Positions 45,853 through 55,103 of a DNA stretch of 64,000 nucleotides are shown here, in pieces. The notes beneath the pieces are model-generated. The model made no database searches, was not told the DNA's origin, and saw nothing but the letters and a program-made list of their open reading frames with translations. Each line of letters begins with the position of its first letter. Position 1 is the first letter of the stretch. Source of the stretch: an uncultured SAR324 cluster bacterium (lineage in GTDB: Bacteria > SAR324 > NAC60-12); contig CACERX010000002.1 in the NCBI GenBank assembly GCA_902562015.1, forward strand, positions 43,992-107,991, given 5' to 3'. Both the position numbers and the translations under genes were made by a program.

Positions 45853-47245
45853 TCGTGTCTTTCCAAAATCCTTCACGGTGTAAGTCCTCTGTAGCTTCGA
45901 TGATACCCTGCTCGAGGATATCAAACATCTTATCAATCTGCTTCGAAGTTATGATCAGCGGAGGAGAAAACACACACATATTCATAAGGGGGCGAACGAT
46001 TAGTCCCAGTTCCTGGCAGTGCCTGTCAATTCGCGCTCCCATCTCCAGATCAATTTCCAATGCTTCTGGATTATCAGGATCAACAATACGCCCCTCTACA
46101 CAGCCGATCAGTCCAACACCACGAGTGTCTCCTACCAACGGAAGCTTACGTAGTTTTTGGAGGCGAGTTTGAAAGTGTGGAGTAACTTGTTGGACATGCT
46201 CCAGAAGTTCTTCGTTTTCAATTATCTCCAGATTTTTGAGAGCAGCAGCAGCAGCTACTGGATGACCGGAATAGGTGTATCCGTTTGAAAAGGACGAGTC
46301 CTTTGAATTCTCACCTGAAATTTCGCTGAAAATTCGATCAGAAATCAAGCAAGCACCCATTGGAATATATCCTGATGTCAAGCCCTTGGCACAGGTTATA
46401 AGGTCTGGTTCAATGTCAAATACATCCAGTGACGCAAACCAGTGACCAAGGCGACCAAACCCAGTCACCACCTCATCGGAAATATATAGCACGTCGTGAC
46501 TCCGGCAGACCTCCAGGCATTGCTTATGGTAGCCTTTTGGAGGAATGATCACTCCTCCTGATGCCAGTATAGGCTCGGCGATGAAGGCACCTACTTTATC
46601 TTCTCCAATTGCCATAATAGCTGATTCAAGGTCGTTGACTTTTTCCTCAAGATAATCCTCAGTGCTCATTCCCACCGGACGTCTGCTAGGATTCACATCA
46701 GGAAGGAAATGCACTAGTTCCGAGGCAGTGTCCATCCAGTCCTTGTCTCGAGTTTTGCCGCTGACTGTTGCGCTGAGGTAGGTGCTGCCGTGGTAGGATT
46801 TTTCCCTTGATATGATAATCTTTTTTTGAGGTTTACCCCGTACATTGTTATAGAAATGTACAAAACGGATAGCAGTGTCCACTGCTGTTGAACCACAGGT
46901 AGTGAAGAATACGTGTTTTAGATCTGCAGGAGCAAGTTCTGCTATTTTACGGGCGAGTAGCGCACTCGTTGATCCACTCATGTTCCAAGGCGAGTAATAT
47001 GGCATTTTTTGAACCTGTTTTGCAATCGCCTCAGCCATTTCTTTGCGTCCGTAGCCAATTTGAACGCACCACATTCCACCTGGACCATCGATAAGCTTCT
47101 GGCCATTTTCATCATAAAGGTAAATACCATCGGCTGTTTCTGCGAAGGTCCGTGAGTTGGTCCCGACCTTCTTCATGCTTTCCCATGGATGTACGAAGTT
47201 TTCGTTGTCGAAACTTCGTATTTGCTCTAAATTATCAAGTCTCAT
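45839..47245 (-). CDS. Class III (omega) aminotransferase
   Basis: A 468-residue PLP enzyme. Landmarks are MWCVQIGYGRKEMAEAI, FTTCGSTAVDTAIRF, ISREKSYHGSTYLSA, ISDEVVTGFGRLGHWFA and the PLP lysine in ITCAKGLTSGYIPMGA. The group includes SpuC-like putrescine, taurine and beta-alanine transaminases with pyruvate as acceptor. Its 3' end overlaps the start of the TMADH-like gene by 14 bases, so they are coupled. Together with the ureohydrolase they could remove nitrogen from a guanidino or polyamine compound. The DNA is visibly more GC-rich than on either side. Confidence 0.88.
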   Translation of the reverse strand: MRLDNLEQIRSFDNENFVHPWESMKKVGTNSRTFAETADGIYLYDENGQKLIDGPGGMWCVQIGYGRKEMAEAIAKQVQKMPYYSPWNMSGSTSALLARKIAELAPADLKHVFFTTCGSTAVDTAIRFVHFYNNVRGKPQKKIIISREKSYHGSTYLSATVSGKTRDKDWMDTASELVHFLPDVNPSRRPVGMSTEDYLEEKVNDLESAIMAIGEDKVGAFIAEPILASGGVIIPPKGYHKQCLEVCRSHDVLYISDEVVTGFGRLGHWFASLDVFDIEPDLITCAKGLTSGYIPMGACLISDRIFSEISGENSKDSSFSNGYTYSGHPVAAAAALKNLEIIENEELLEHVQQVTPHFQTRLQKLRKLPLVGDTRGVGLIGCVEGRIVDPDNPEALEIDLEMGARIDRHCQELGLIVRPLMNMCVFSPPLIITSKQIDKMFDILEQGIIEATEDLHREGFWKDTNEQT

Positions 47246-47437
47246 AAATATTCCCTATCAAGTTTAAGTTAGAAAAGAAAGAATAAAAAATATAATCATC
47301 TCATTCAAAAGACAATGCCAAAGAACTTATCCACCATGAATATTAAAGGTGAGCGGGACACTCATATCAAGGCTGAATCAGTTCAAAAACTTACCGTATT
47401 TGCTTTTTCAATATTTTCTTATGAGAAGTCTTATCAG

Positions 47438-48691
47438 CTAAAAAGTTTTTTGGTAAGATATATTTCCACCGTCCCAGAAGTCCTTGAAAAAATTATCCAG
47501 ATTCCAGCTGGTTGTAAACATCAATGCAGACTGGTTACTTGAATCCTGAAAATCCCAGCTCAGCCGCATTTTTACTTCTGATTTTCTTCTTGTTTTGTCT
47601 GCCCTTTCAGAACTCAGGTAATTAGTCACTTTGTCTGTGTCTGCGGTATAAAGTGCATACTCGAGGTATCTGTCCATTGAGGTTTTGTGCCTTATAATTC
47701 CATAAATTTGCAAAGTCCATAGATGAAAATCATAATCATCGTAGGTAACATCAAGCTGGCGGAAAAAATTTTGGAATTTGTCTTCACGCACTCCAATTGT
47801 CCCATGAAATTCTGAATTCAGAGGTTGTAGCCAATATAAGTCAGCTGATGAATACAAAAGCTGCTGTTCACGATTATCTGAAGAGGAAGATTCGACAGGA
47901 TTTATTATTTCCCTGCGTTTTTGAATATCAAAGCTGCGCCAGCTTAGTCCTGCAATTTGCTGCTCACCAAAATGGTAATCCAGCGTGGCACTTTTGTTTT
48001 TGCTTTCGTATGAGACTGTCAGATCCTGATCTGGAAAAACTTGTTTGAACGGTGTGTCCTTAATGTAGTTGAATTTCGCTCTCCATTTTTCCCAGCGGAC
48101 TGACCCTTCAAGATTGTTTTCCACCGGATGAGGGGAGTAATATGATGTGTCATAAAAATTCTTTTCGTTATAATAAAGATCCTGTAACAGCTGCTGAAAT
48201 CTTATGTAATTCCAGGGTCTTTTCCCCAGTGTTATGCTTCCGCCTTGGTCTGCCTTACGCTTGTCATATTCTGGCATGCCAAGAAAGGATAAGCCGATCA
48301 ATTCTATGGGACGCCATTCTACTTCGACAAGATATTGAAAAGGTTTTATTTCATAAAATTCTTCCTGACTAGCTTTAAAAAAAACTGTAGCTTCCTCACC
48401 AAGCTGGTAGGGCAAAAGTATATCTAGATCAGTAAAAAGAAGGTCCATGCCCATACTTCCTCCAGTCAGCCTCCATCCTCCATTGCTTTCAAACCATTCC
48501 TCTTCTTTTAATTTATGGAATTGGTAGGATTTTATATCCAGAAAATTTTCTTGGTTTAGATAGCTATGGGAAATTTCAGAGGCGTCATCATATGCTATGA
48601 CTGATGTAGTTCGAGTTGCGACCGATAAAACGCAACAAGCAGTAATGGAAAGGACAAAATTAGAAAGTCGATGCCGTCTTGGAAAAAACAT
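47438..48691 (-). CDS. Probable outer-membrane beta-barrel protein
   Basis: A 417-residue protein with an N-terminal signal segment (LSNFVLSITACCVLSVA) and a body of alternating strands rich in Trp, Tyr and Phe, such as FKASQEEFYEIKPFQYLVEVEWRP. It ends in phenylalanine (YQKTF), as barrels usually do. I do not recognise a named family; about 16 strands are plausible. It stands alone downstream of glnS on the same strand (23 bases), so co-transcription is possible. Confidence 0.6.
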   Translation of the reverse strand: MFFPRRHRLSNFVLSITACCVLSVATRTTSVIAYDDASEISHSYLNQENFLDIKSYQFHKLKEEEWFESNGGWRLTGGSMGMDLLFTDLDILLPYQLGEEATVFFKASQEEFYEIKPFQYLVEVEWRPIELIGLSFLGMPEYDKRKADQGGSITLGKRPWNYIRFQQLLQDLYYNEKNFYDTSYYSPHPVENNLEGSVRWEKWRAKFNYIKDTPFKQVFPDQDLTVSYESKNKSATLDYHFGEQQIAGLSWRSFDIQKRREIINPVESSSSDNREQQLLYSSADLYWLQPLNSEFHGTIGVREDKFQNFFRQLDVTYDDYDFHLWTLQIYGIIRHKTSMDRYLEYALYTADTDKVTNYLSSERADKTRRKSEVKMRLSWDFQDSSNQSALMFTTSWNLDNFFKDFWDGGNISYQKTF

Positions 48692-48714
48692 CTGCTTCTG
48701 GTCTCTGGTTTATG

Positions 48715-50412
48715 TCAGTTTTCTTCCTGTTCCAGTATTGCCCAGGTATCACGGAGTGTTACTGTGCGATTAAAAACCATAGCCTCCGCGTGCGAATCTA
48801 CTGGGTCCGGATAAAAATATCCTAGGCGTTCGAATTGAAAAACTTCCTGTTTCGTAGAAGTAATAGTTTCAGATTCTATCTGGCATTCAGAAAGAATTTC
48901 AATTGAATCCCTATTGATATCATTGAGAAAATTTCCTTCCGGGTCATCACTTCCTGGAATCGGTTTAGCGAAAAGGCGATCGTATAAACGAACTTCCACC
49001 TGTACTGAATCTTTTGCTGAAACCCAGTGGATTATCCCTTTTACTTTTCTTCCATCAGGTTTTGCACCGGAACGTGTTGCCTGATCATATGTGCAGTGCA
49101 GTTCAGATACTCTTCCTCTTTCGTCATAAATTACTTCATCACAGCGAATAACATATGCGTAGCGTAGTCGGACTTCTTTTCCGGGTGCAAGTCTGTAATA
49201 ATTCGGTGGAGGGTCTTCACGGAAATCGTCATGGTCGATATAAATTTCCCTTGAGAAAGGCACTTTACGGGTTCCCATTTCCGGGTTTTTTGGGTGTCTT
49301 GCAGGTTGAAAATTCTCTGCCTTGTTATCAGGATAATTTGTAATAATTACTTTCAGTGGCTTCAAAACACACATCATTCGAGGGGCTGTTTTGTCCAGAA
49401 CTTCACGCGCGCAATCTTCCAGAATGCTCATATCAATATTATTCTCGCTTTTAGAAATTCCGATACGTTCACAAAATAAGCGTATAACTGAAGCAGGATA
49501 ACCTCTGCGTCTAAGACCTGAAAGGGTCATCATGCGGGGATCATCCCAACCACTTACATGTCCTTCTTCAACTAGTTGAATCAACTTGCGTTTGCTGAGC
49601 ACAGTATAGCGCAGATTGAGACGGGAAAATTCAATTTGGCGAGGAATACAAGGTGCACTTACCTCTGCCAAAATCCAGTCATACAAAGGGCGATGGTCTT
49701 CGAATTCAAGTGTGCAGAGTGAATGCGTTACACCCTCCATAGCATCTGATAACCCATGAGTAAAATCATATAACGGATAAATACACCACTGATTTGCAGT
49801 TCGCTGGTGTGGAACTTTACGGATACGGTAAAGTACAGGATCTCTCATATTTATGTTTGGTGAGGCCATGTCAATTTTTGCGCGCAAAACATGAGTGCCG
49901 TTATGAAACTCACCTGCGCGCATTTGTCTAAAAAGTGTGAGATTTTCTTCAACACTGCGGTCCCTGAAGGGACTGTTAATACCTGGTTCAGTCAATGTCC
50001 CGCGTTTACTCCTGATTTCCTCAGCACTTTGGCTTTCAACATAGGCTTTGCCCTTTTTGATTAATTCCTCAGCAAATTCATAAAGCTGTTCGAAATAATC
50101 TGAAGCGAAAGTGAGCCTTTCTTCCCATTCATAACCCATCCAGCTTACATCCTTTAAAATTCCATCCACATATTCCTCTTCTTCTTTGAGTGGATTTGTG
50201 TCATCAAAACGCATGAAACAGATTCCTTTAAACTCCTCCGCAGTTCCAAAATTAAGCTGTATTGATTTGGCGTGTCCAATGTGCAAATGACCATTTGGTT
50301 CCGGAGGGAATCGTGTCACAAGACGCTTATGCTTCCCGGTTGCCAAATCATTACGGATAATATTACGTATAAAATCTGTTGCAGGAAATTCGGGAGTTTT
50401 GCTTTCTCTCAT
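48715..50412 (-). CDS. glnS: Glutaminyl-tRNA synthetase
   Basis: A 565-residue class I synthetase. The HIGH motif is in FPPEPNGHLHIGHAKS and the KMSKS-like motif in TVLSKRKLIQLV; FDDTNPLKEEEEYVDGI is the conserved binding segment. The C-terminal anticodon-binding barrels contain IYIDHDDF and GYFYPDP. It charges tRNA-Gln with glutamine directly, so Gln-tRNA need not come from the amidotransferase route. The length is normal for bacterial GlnRS. Confidence 0.95.
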   Translation of the reverse strand: MRESKTPEFPATDFIRNIIRNDLATGKHKRLVTRFPPEPNGHLHIGHAKSIQLNFGTAEEFKGICFMRFDDTNPLKEEEEYVDGILKDVSWMGYEWEERLTFASDYFEQLYEFAEELIKKGKAYVESQSAEEIRSKRGTLTEPGINSPFRDRSVEENLTLFRQMRAGEFHNGTHVLRAKIDMASPNINMRDPVLYRIRKVPHQRTANQWCIYPLYDFTHGLSDAMEGVTHSLCTLEFEDHRPLYDWILAEVSAPCIPRQIEFSRLNLRYTVLSKRKLIQLVEEGHVSGWDDPRMMTLSGLRRRGYPASVIRLFCERIGISKSENNIDMSILEDCAREVLDKTAPRMMCVLKPLKVIITNYPDNKAENFQPARHPKNPEMGTRKVPFSREIYIDHDDFREDPPPNYYRLAPGKEVRLRYAYVIRCDEVIYDERGRVSELHCTYDQATRSGAKPDGRKVKGIIHWVSAKDSVQVEVRLYDRLFAKPIPGSDDPEGNFLNDINRDSIEILSECQIESETITSTKQEVFQFERLGYFYPDPVDSHAEAMVFNRTVTLRDTWAILEQEEN

Positions 50413-50455
50413 TTTTATAAGTAATCAATAAGTTAAGATCATTTGGATATACAGG

Positions 50456-51139
50456 TTAAACTTGATAACCAACTGCATTTAATGCCAGTCCTTCATAAAT
50501 ATTTAGCATTTTATCACGCCATTTATAGATAATGTCATCAGCATTAAGAATTGAAAAACCTGATACGCAGCGAGCCCATTGAAACGCTCCAAACACGATA
50601 TAATCAGAAAATCCCGGAGTTTCTCCGGATAAATATTTCTGTTTTGAAAGTGTTGATCGCAATGGGGTCAGCAGTTTGTGTATTCGGGGCAGTCGTGCTT
50701 GCCGGTTCGCTACAACTTCTTCCAGAGTTTTCCCAAGCATTTTTTCACGGCTTTCACGAAAATAGGATTGATCTTCAAGACTCAGATTGTCGTGGATGTC
50801 TAGTACCAGCAGTTGAAGTAATTCAGTATGCAAAACAGTTTCAGACCAAAATTTTACGAAGAGCACTTCGCCATTATCAAGTTTCAATGAAGGTCTGTCC
50901 GAATATTCACTCTCCAAGTATTTTGCTATTTCCCATGAGTCTGAAATAGTGTTACTTCCATCAATCAAAACTGGAACTCTTTCCTGACCTGAAAATTTAA
51001 TTTTATCTTTTTCCGTGAAGTGCCAGGGCATGCATTCAACATTTAGTTTTTTATGGGCAAGTGCCATGCGAATTCTCCAGCAGTAAGGGCTGAATCTTCT
51101 ATTCTTATCAGCTCCGGCCAAGTCGTACATTTTTATCAT
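50456..51139 (-). CDS. Glutathione S-transferase family protein
   Basis: A 227-residue protein with the N-terminal thioredoxin-like domain (RRFSPYCWRIRMALAHKKL, RVPVLIDG, SDSWEIAKYLE) and an all-helical C-terminal domain. The SPYCW start resembles the beta-etherase-like (LigE) class, where serine or cysteine activates glutathione. The substrate is unknown. It lies 44 bases upstream of glnS on the same strand. Confidence 0.8.
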   Translation of the reverse strand: MIKMYDLAGADKNRRFSPYCWRIRMALAHKKLNVECMPWHFTEKDKIKFSGQERVPVLIDGSNTISDSWEIAKYLESEYSDRPSLKLDNGEVLFVKFWSETVLHTELLQLLVLDIHDNLSLEDQSYFRESREKMLGKTLEEVVANRQARLPRIHKLLTPLRSTLSKQKYLSGETPGFSDYIVFGAFQWARCVSGFSILNADDIIYKWRDKMLNIYEGLALNAVGYQV

Positions 51140-51275
51140 TAGATTTTCCTAAAATTTATTTTTTTAAAATTCGTACAGAATGCTTTTTCATGATTACATT
51201 TTTATGCAAAAAAAGTTGCTTATTTTGATATATTTCGATTCCAAGTTTTGTCAAGGACCTTAATAACCTTGCGAG

Positions 51276-52475
51276 TTAATGATAAAAAAGGCGTATACCT
51301 GAAAATGCCATGGCCATTCCGTATTCATCTGCTGCTTCGATTACTTCATTGTCCCTTCTGCTGCCTCCAGGTTGAACGATGAAACTTACACCCCTCTTTG
51401 ATGCCTGATCAATATTATCTCGAAATGGGAAAAAAGCGTCCGAAGACAAACTTACCCCCTTTAAGTTGGACAGCCATTTCACTTTTTCTTCCTGTGTAAG
51501 GGGTTCAACTGGAGTATCAAAAAGGAGCTCCCATGTTTGTAGTTCATTATCTGTCATTTCACCTTCAATAAACATTATGCTGGCATTTGTGCGTTCTAAG
51601 CTTGGTGTATTTTCCAAAAATGGAAGCCCAATAACCTTCGGATGTTGACGCAAGTACCATGTTTCGGTTTTTCTTCCGGCAAGTTTAGTGCAGTCAACAC
51701 GGCTTTGCTGCCCTGCTCCAATGCCAATCATCTGGCCATCCAAAGCGTAACCTACAGAGTTTGACTGTGTATACTTAAGTGTAATGGAAGAAATTATTAA
51801 ATCACGCACTGCCTCTGAAGGTATTTCTTTATTTTTGGTTACTATTTTTGCCAACAAAGAATTCTGATTAATTTTTATTTTATTTCGAAGTTGAGAAAAG
51901 ACTACACCGTTTAACTCCCTATACTCTATCTCTGGAGCTATATACTTCAGATCAGCTCTCAAGATCACATATTTCCCGTCTTTTTTCTCTTTGATAAGAT
52001 TTAAAGCATCAGAGTCATATCCAGGAGCGATTATACCATCGGACGTCGTTTTACGGATTATGGAAGCAGTACTAAAATCAACTTTTCTGCTCAGGGCAAT
52101 AAAATCACCAAAAGATGACAAAGGGTCAGCTCCACGTGCCCTGACATATGCAGTTGCGAGTGGTGAGAGGTTTAAGTCTTTGCAGCCGTATACATCAGCT
52201 AACTTATCATCTAAAGGAACACTTACTGCTGTCCCTGCCGGATTAAGGTGTTTGAACGATGCTGCCGCGGGAAGATCTAGAACTTGGTCAAGCTCATTTA
52301 CCAGTTGCCAGGCGTTGAGAGCATCAAGTATATTAATGTATCCGGGTTGACCATTTAGTACTTCGAATGGAAGTCCTTGTCCTTTAAGTGAATAAATGGA
52401 GGCTGGTTTCTGGTGAGGATTGCAGCCATACTTCAGGTCGAACTGATGCATATAGTTATTAAAATCAGAACTCAC
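51276..52475 (-). CDS. Stand-alone AICAR transformylase
   Basis: A 399-residue protein that corresponds to the C-terminal domain of PurH only. LKYGCNPHQKPASIYS and SFKHLNPAGTAVSVPL are typical of AICAR formyltransferase, as is the late GGSRRDNEVIEAADE with SGIRLFYH at the end. It transfers a formyl group to AICAR in purine synthesis. The IMP cyclohydrolase domain is absent, so that step must be encoded elsewhere or done by PurO. The gene stands alone. Confidence 0.88.
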   Translation of the reverse strand: MSSDFNNYMHQFDLKYGCNPHQKPASIYSLKGQGLPFEVLNGQPGYINILDALNAWQLVNELDQVLDLPAAASFKHLNPAGTAVSVPLDDKLADVYGCKDLNLSPLATAYVRARGADPLSSFGDFIALSRKVDFSTASIIRKTTSDGIIAPGYDSDALNLIKEKKDGKYVILRADLKYIAPEIEYRELNGVVFSQLRNKIKINQNSLLAKIVTKNKEIPSEAVRDLIISSITLKYTQSNSVGYALDGQMIGIGAGQQSRVDCTKLAGRKTETWYLRQHPKVIGLPFLENTPSLERTNASIMFIEGEMTDNELQTWELLFDTPVEPLTQEEKVKWLSNLKGVSLSSDAFFPFRDNIDQASKRGVSFIVQPGGSRRDNEVIEAADEYGMAMAFSGIRLFYH

Positions 52476-52672
52476 TTAACGCCATTATAATTAAGTTTTG
52501 GAAGGGAATTAATGAAGCCGCCTTAATATTAGCTTTTCAGACTTAAAGACTCAAGGATTCTATCTGTGCAGATTTATCCCAGTATTCAAATTTTAAAGGC
52601 AAAAAATATTTCTTCCTATTTGTTTAAAAATTGATTTAAAACGGAACTACAGATTGAATTTGAATTAGATTA

Positions 52673-53254
52673 TTATTCCCAGCTAGGAAGACTAGATTTC
52701 TCTTTTTTTAATTTTTTATTCTGTGAGGTATTATTTGTAGAGACAGCAGTGTTGTTATTCAGCACTTTCTTTCTGGCTTCTGATTCAGAAATTTTCTTTT
52801 CTCTCTCTTGCTCTTTCCTCACCTTTTCCATCCTTTCCTGAGCTTTTCTTAAGCTCAACATATCCTGATAGCGGTTGTAATAAAAGTCGGCCATGCGGCT
52901 TTCAGATATCTTATTGTAAGCAAGTGCGAGATTGTAGTACGTGTCTGATTGATTCGGAACCATTATTTCAACGCGTCTAAAAGAATCAATTGATTCTTTG
53001 TAGTTGCCTATTTCGAAATATGTCAAACCCAGATTGTAATGAAAATTAGGAGTTTCACTATCTAAACTGATGGCTTTTTGGAAGTTCCATATAGCGGCTT
53101 GGTAATCCCTGTGTTTCAGAGCAGAATTACCTTCATTAAAATACTTCAATGCTGATTTTCGGATTTGCAACTCATTTGTGCATGCTCCTAACATAAGAGA
53201 AATAATTAAAAGCAAAAACAATCTGAATTTAATTTCAGGATGCTTAGGGTACAT
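52673..53254 (-). CDS. TPR-repeat lipoprotein
   Basis: A 193-residue protein with lipobox LGAC near residue 25. Three TPR units follow: ALKYFNEGNSALKHRDYQAA, NFHYNLGLTYFEIGNYKES and DTYYNLALAYNKISESRMA. The C-terminus is a charged, coiled-coil-like tail rich in Lys, Glu and Asn. TPR lipoproteins act as scaffolds at the outer membrane, for instance in pilus or cell-wall complexes; no partner is visible here. Confidence 0.78.
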   Translation of the reverse strand: MYPKHPEIKFRLFLLLIISLMLGACTNELQIRKSALKYFNEGNSALKHRDYQAAIWNFQKAISLDSETPNFHYNLGLTYFEIGNYKESIDSFRRVEIMVPNQSDTYYNLALAYNKISESRMADFYYNRYQDMLSLRKAQERMEKVRKEQEREKKISESEARKKVLNNNTAVSTNNTSQNKKLKKEKSSLPSWE

Positions 53255-53295
53255 TGAAAAAAATTAAATGACAGGGTGTATATTCCAGTTAGTTG

Positions 53296-53357
53296 AAGCC
53301 CTGAGAGTAAATTTCAACATCTGTATGGTTGTAGAGACCTAATTTTGCTCAGGGCTT
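53296..53357. repeat. Long-range inverted repeat in a divergent promoter region
   Basis: AAGCCCTGAG at 53296-53305 is the exact complement of CTCAGGGCTT at 53348-53357. Between them CAAC and GTTG can form a smaller hairpin. It lies between the divergent TPR-lipoprotein and coiled-coil genes and could be an operator or a leader structure. Confidence 0.4.
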
Positions 53358-53436
53358 GCATAATTATTATATAATATTTGCTTGTCAAACTTTGTTGGAA
53401 AGCACTAATGCATATTTCATACTCAATAAAATTCTA

Positions 53437-53871
53437 ATGCATCGTAATTCTTATCTTCTTGTTTTGATTTTTACATTTCTCTCATGGAATATTCCATTTT
53501 TGACAAATCAAAATGTTTTTTCCCAAAGTTATTCGGAACAGTATGAAAAGGAGGCCAAAGCTAAAAGGGAGCGGCAGAAATTTGTTAAGGAAATGCAGGA
53601 TCTGCTTGACGCAGCAAAAAAATCAGGATTTTCTGAAAATCAAATTAGAGAAATCAGCGTTACACGTGATGGCAAACTTCTTCATATTTGGGATTTTCTT
53701 GAACAGGAAAAATTACGTCAAAAAAAAGAGGCTCTGGCCAAAAAAAAATTTGTTCTGCGGAAAAAATATTTTACAGTAATGGATATTGCCAATGAACTGG
53801 AAAGCAGTGAAACACGTAAATTGGATGCTTTAAGGGATAGAAGTGTTTTTATGGGGGCCGAAGAAAAGTGA
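53437..53871 (+). CDS. Hypothetical secreted coiled-coil protein
   Basis: About 144 residues from the ATG at 53437, which begins a signal peptide (NSYLLVLIFTFLSWNIPFL). An upstream ATG at 53356 would add 27 residues but lies inside the inverted repeat. The mature part is highly charged and helical (EQYEKEAKAKRERQKFVKEM), probably coiled coil. No family is recognised. Its stop overlaps the GTG start of the uridine kinase gene. Confidence 0.6.
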   Translation: MHRNSYLLVLIFTFLSWNIPFLTNQNVFSQSYSEQYEKEAKAKRERQKFVKEMQDLLDAAKKSGFSENQIREISVTRDGKLLHIWDFLEQEKLRQKKEALAKKKFVLRKKYFTVMDIANELESSETRKLDALRDRSVFMGAEEK

Positions 53872-54464
53872 AAATTATTGCGGTCACTGGAGGCTCTGGT
53901 TGTGGAAAGACTTTGTTCTCCAATTTACTTGTTGAACGTTTGCATAAAAATGGCGCTGTTCTTCCTCTAGATTGTTACTACAAAGATCGACCGGATCAAA
54001 TCCCAAATGAGAAATATGATTTTGACTCCCCTGAGGCTTTTGATTTTGATCTGTACCTAAAACATTTAAATCTGCTAAACTCAGGAGAATCTGTGCTAAT
54101 GCCCCATTTTAGCTATGAAAATGGTAAACGTGAGGTAGAATTTACAGAAATTATTCCCGAGGAATATTTAGTTTTAGAAGGGCTGCATGTTTTGCTTATT
54201 CCAAAAATTAGGAAGTTAATTTATTTTTCGTTTTTTATGGATTCTCCTCTGGATGTGGCAGTTTGCAGAAGATGTATAAGAGATGTTCAGGAATATAATG
54301 TAACTGCAGAATACAGTCTTAATCAATTCCTCAAGTTTGTTCGTCCATCTTATTTTAAATATATTTTACCCGTAAAAAAATTCTCTGATTTAGTTGTTGA
54401 AAATAATTTTCAGACTCGCCTTGATTTGTTTGTCGATGACTTTTTGCGAAAAAAACAGTTATAA
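53868..54464 (+). CDS. udk: Uridine kinase
   Basis: A 198-residue P-loop kinase. Walker A is GGSGCGKT at residues 8-15; PLDCYYKDR and YDFDSPEAFDFDLY are typical substrate-binding segments, followed by LVLEGLHVLL. It phosphorylates uridine or cytidine for pyrimidine salvage. The start is GTG, overlapping the previous stop by 4 bases (GTGA). The C-terminal half is somewhat diverged, so a related nucleoside kinase is possible. Confidence 0.82.
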   Translation: MKIIAVTGGSGCGKTLFSNLLVERLHKNGAVLPLDCYYKDRPDQIPNEKYDFDSPEAFDFDLYLKHLNLLNSGESVLMPHFSYENGKREVEFTEIIPEEYLVLEGLHVLLIPKIRKLIYFSFFMDSPLDVAVCRRCIRDVQEYNVTAEYSLNQFLKFVRPSYFKYILPVKKFSDLVVENNFQTRLDLFVDDFLRKKQL

Positions 54465-54542
54465 TTCACTTGGGCTCGTAAACTGTCTGATATTAAATTT
54501 TGTTTAAAAACCTGCTTCCCTTTTAATTTTTGATTGCCAACT

Positions 54543-54962
54543 ATGGATGTTTTCAAAAGATATGCTATTTCCTTTTCAATTGCCGGTATAATACTATATT
54601 TTTTTACTATCTGGGTAGAAAAAAAGAATGATGGAATGATGCCTCACAATTTATCCAACAAAACTGAGGAAAAGTTGACAGTTACTATTCCCCCTAAAAG
54701 GTATTATGAAAAGTGTCTAGATGTAAGTGAAACACAGCAGCTTAAATTCAATTTCAATTCGCGGGCCCCATTTTCATTTAACCTGCATTATCATAATGAG
54801 GGTGAAGTTATTTATGAAATTAAGGAAGATTCAGTCCAAGAATTTGATTTCACATTTAAGCCGAAAAAAAGAGCATATTACTGTTTAATGTGGGGAAACC
54901 CAGGTGCAGAAAAAGTGGAAATGGAGTATGAATTAAGCAAACAAAATCGCCTTTCCTACTAA
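54543..54962 (+). CDS. Hypothetical membrane-anchored protein
   Basis: About 139 residues from the ATG at 54543 (TTG at 54534 is an alternative). One N-terminal membrane segment (YAISFSIAGIILYFFTIWV) is followed by a beta-rich domain: LKFNFNSRAPFSFNLHYHNEG and FDFTFKPKKRAYYCLMWGNPG. This layout recalls GOLD/emp24-like sandwich domains, but I cannot assign it. Two cysteines might pair. It follows the uridine kinase gene by about 80 bases. Confidence 0.6.
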   Translation: MDVFKRYAISFSIAGIILYFFTIWVEKKNDGMMPHNLSNKTEEKLTVTIPPKRYYEKCLDVSETQQLKFNFNSRAPFSFNLHYHNEGEVIYEIKEDSVQEFDFTFKPKKRAYYCLMWGNPGAEKVEMEYELSKQNRLSY

Positions 54963-55018
54963 TTTTTTCGGAGGGCATTAATTAATTTTAAATATACAAA
55001 ATATTTTCTAACATAATT

Positions 55019-55103
55019 GCGAGAGTGGTGGAACTGGTAGACACGCAAGATTTAGGATCTTGTGCCGTAAGGTGTGGGGGTTCGAGTCCCCCTTCTCGCA
55101 CCA
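55019..55103 (+). tRNA. tRNA-Leu (anticodon TAG)
   Basis: A complete long-variable-arm tRNA: acceptor GCGAGAG with TTCTCGC, D-arm, anticodon stem CAAGA/TCTTG with loop TTTAGGA (anticodon TAG, reading CUN leucine codons), a class II variable arm, the T-arm with GTTCGAG, and an encoded CCA. It is the only tRNA found in the window. Confidence 0.95.

Noticed and set aside
45852..45936. Longer N-terminus for the TMADH-like protein
   Set aside because: These 28 residues overlap the aminotransferase gene and do not look like the family; similarity begins at the ATG at 45852.
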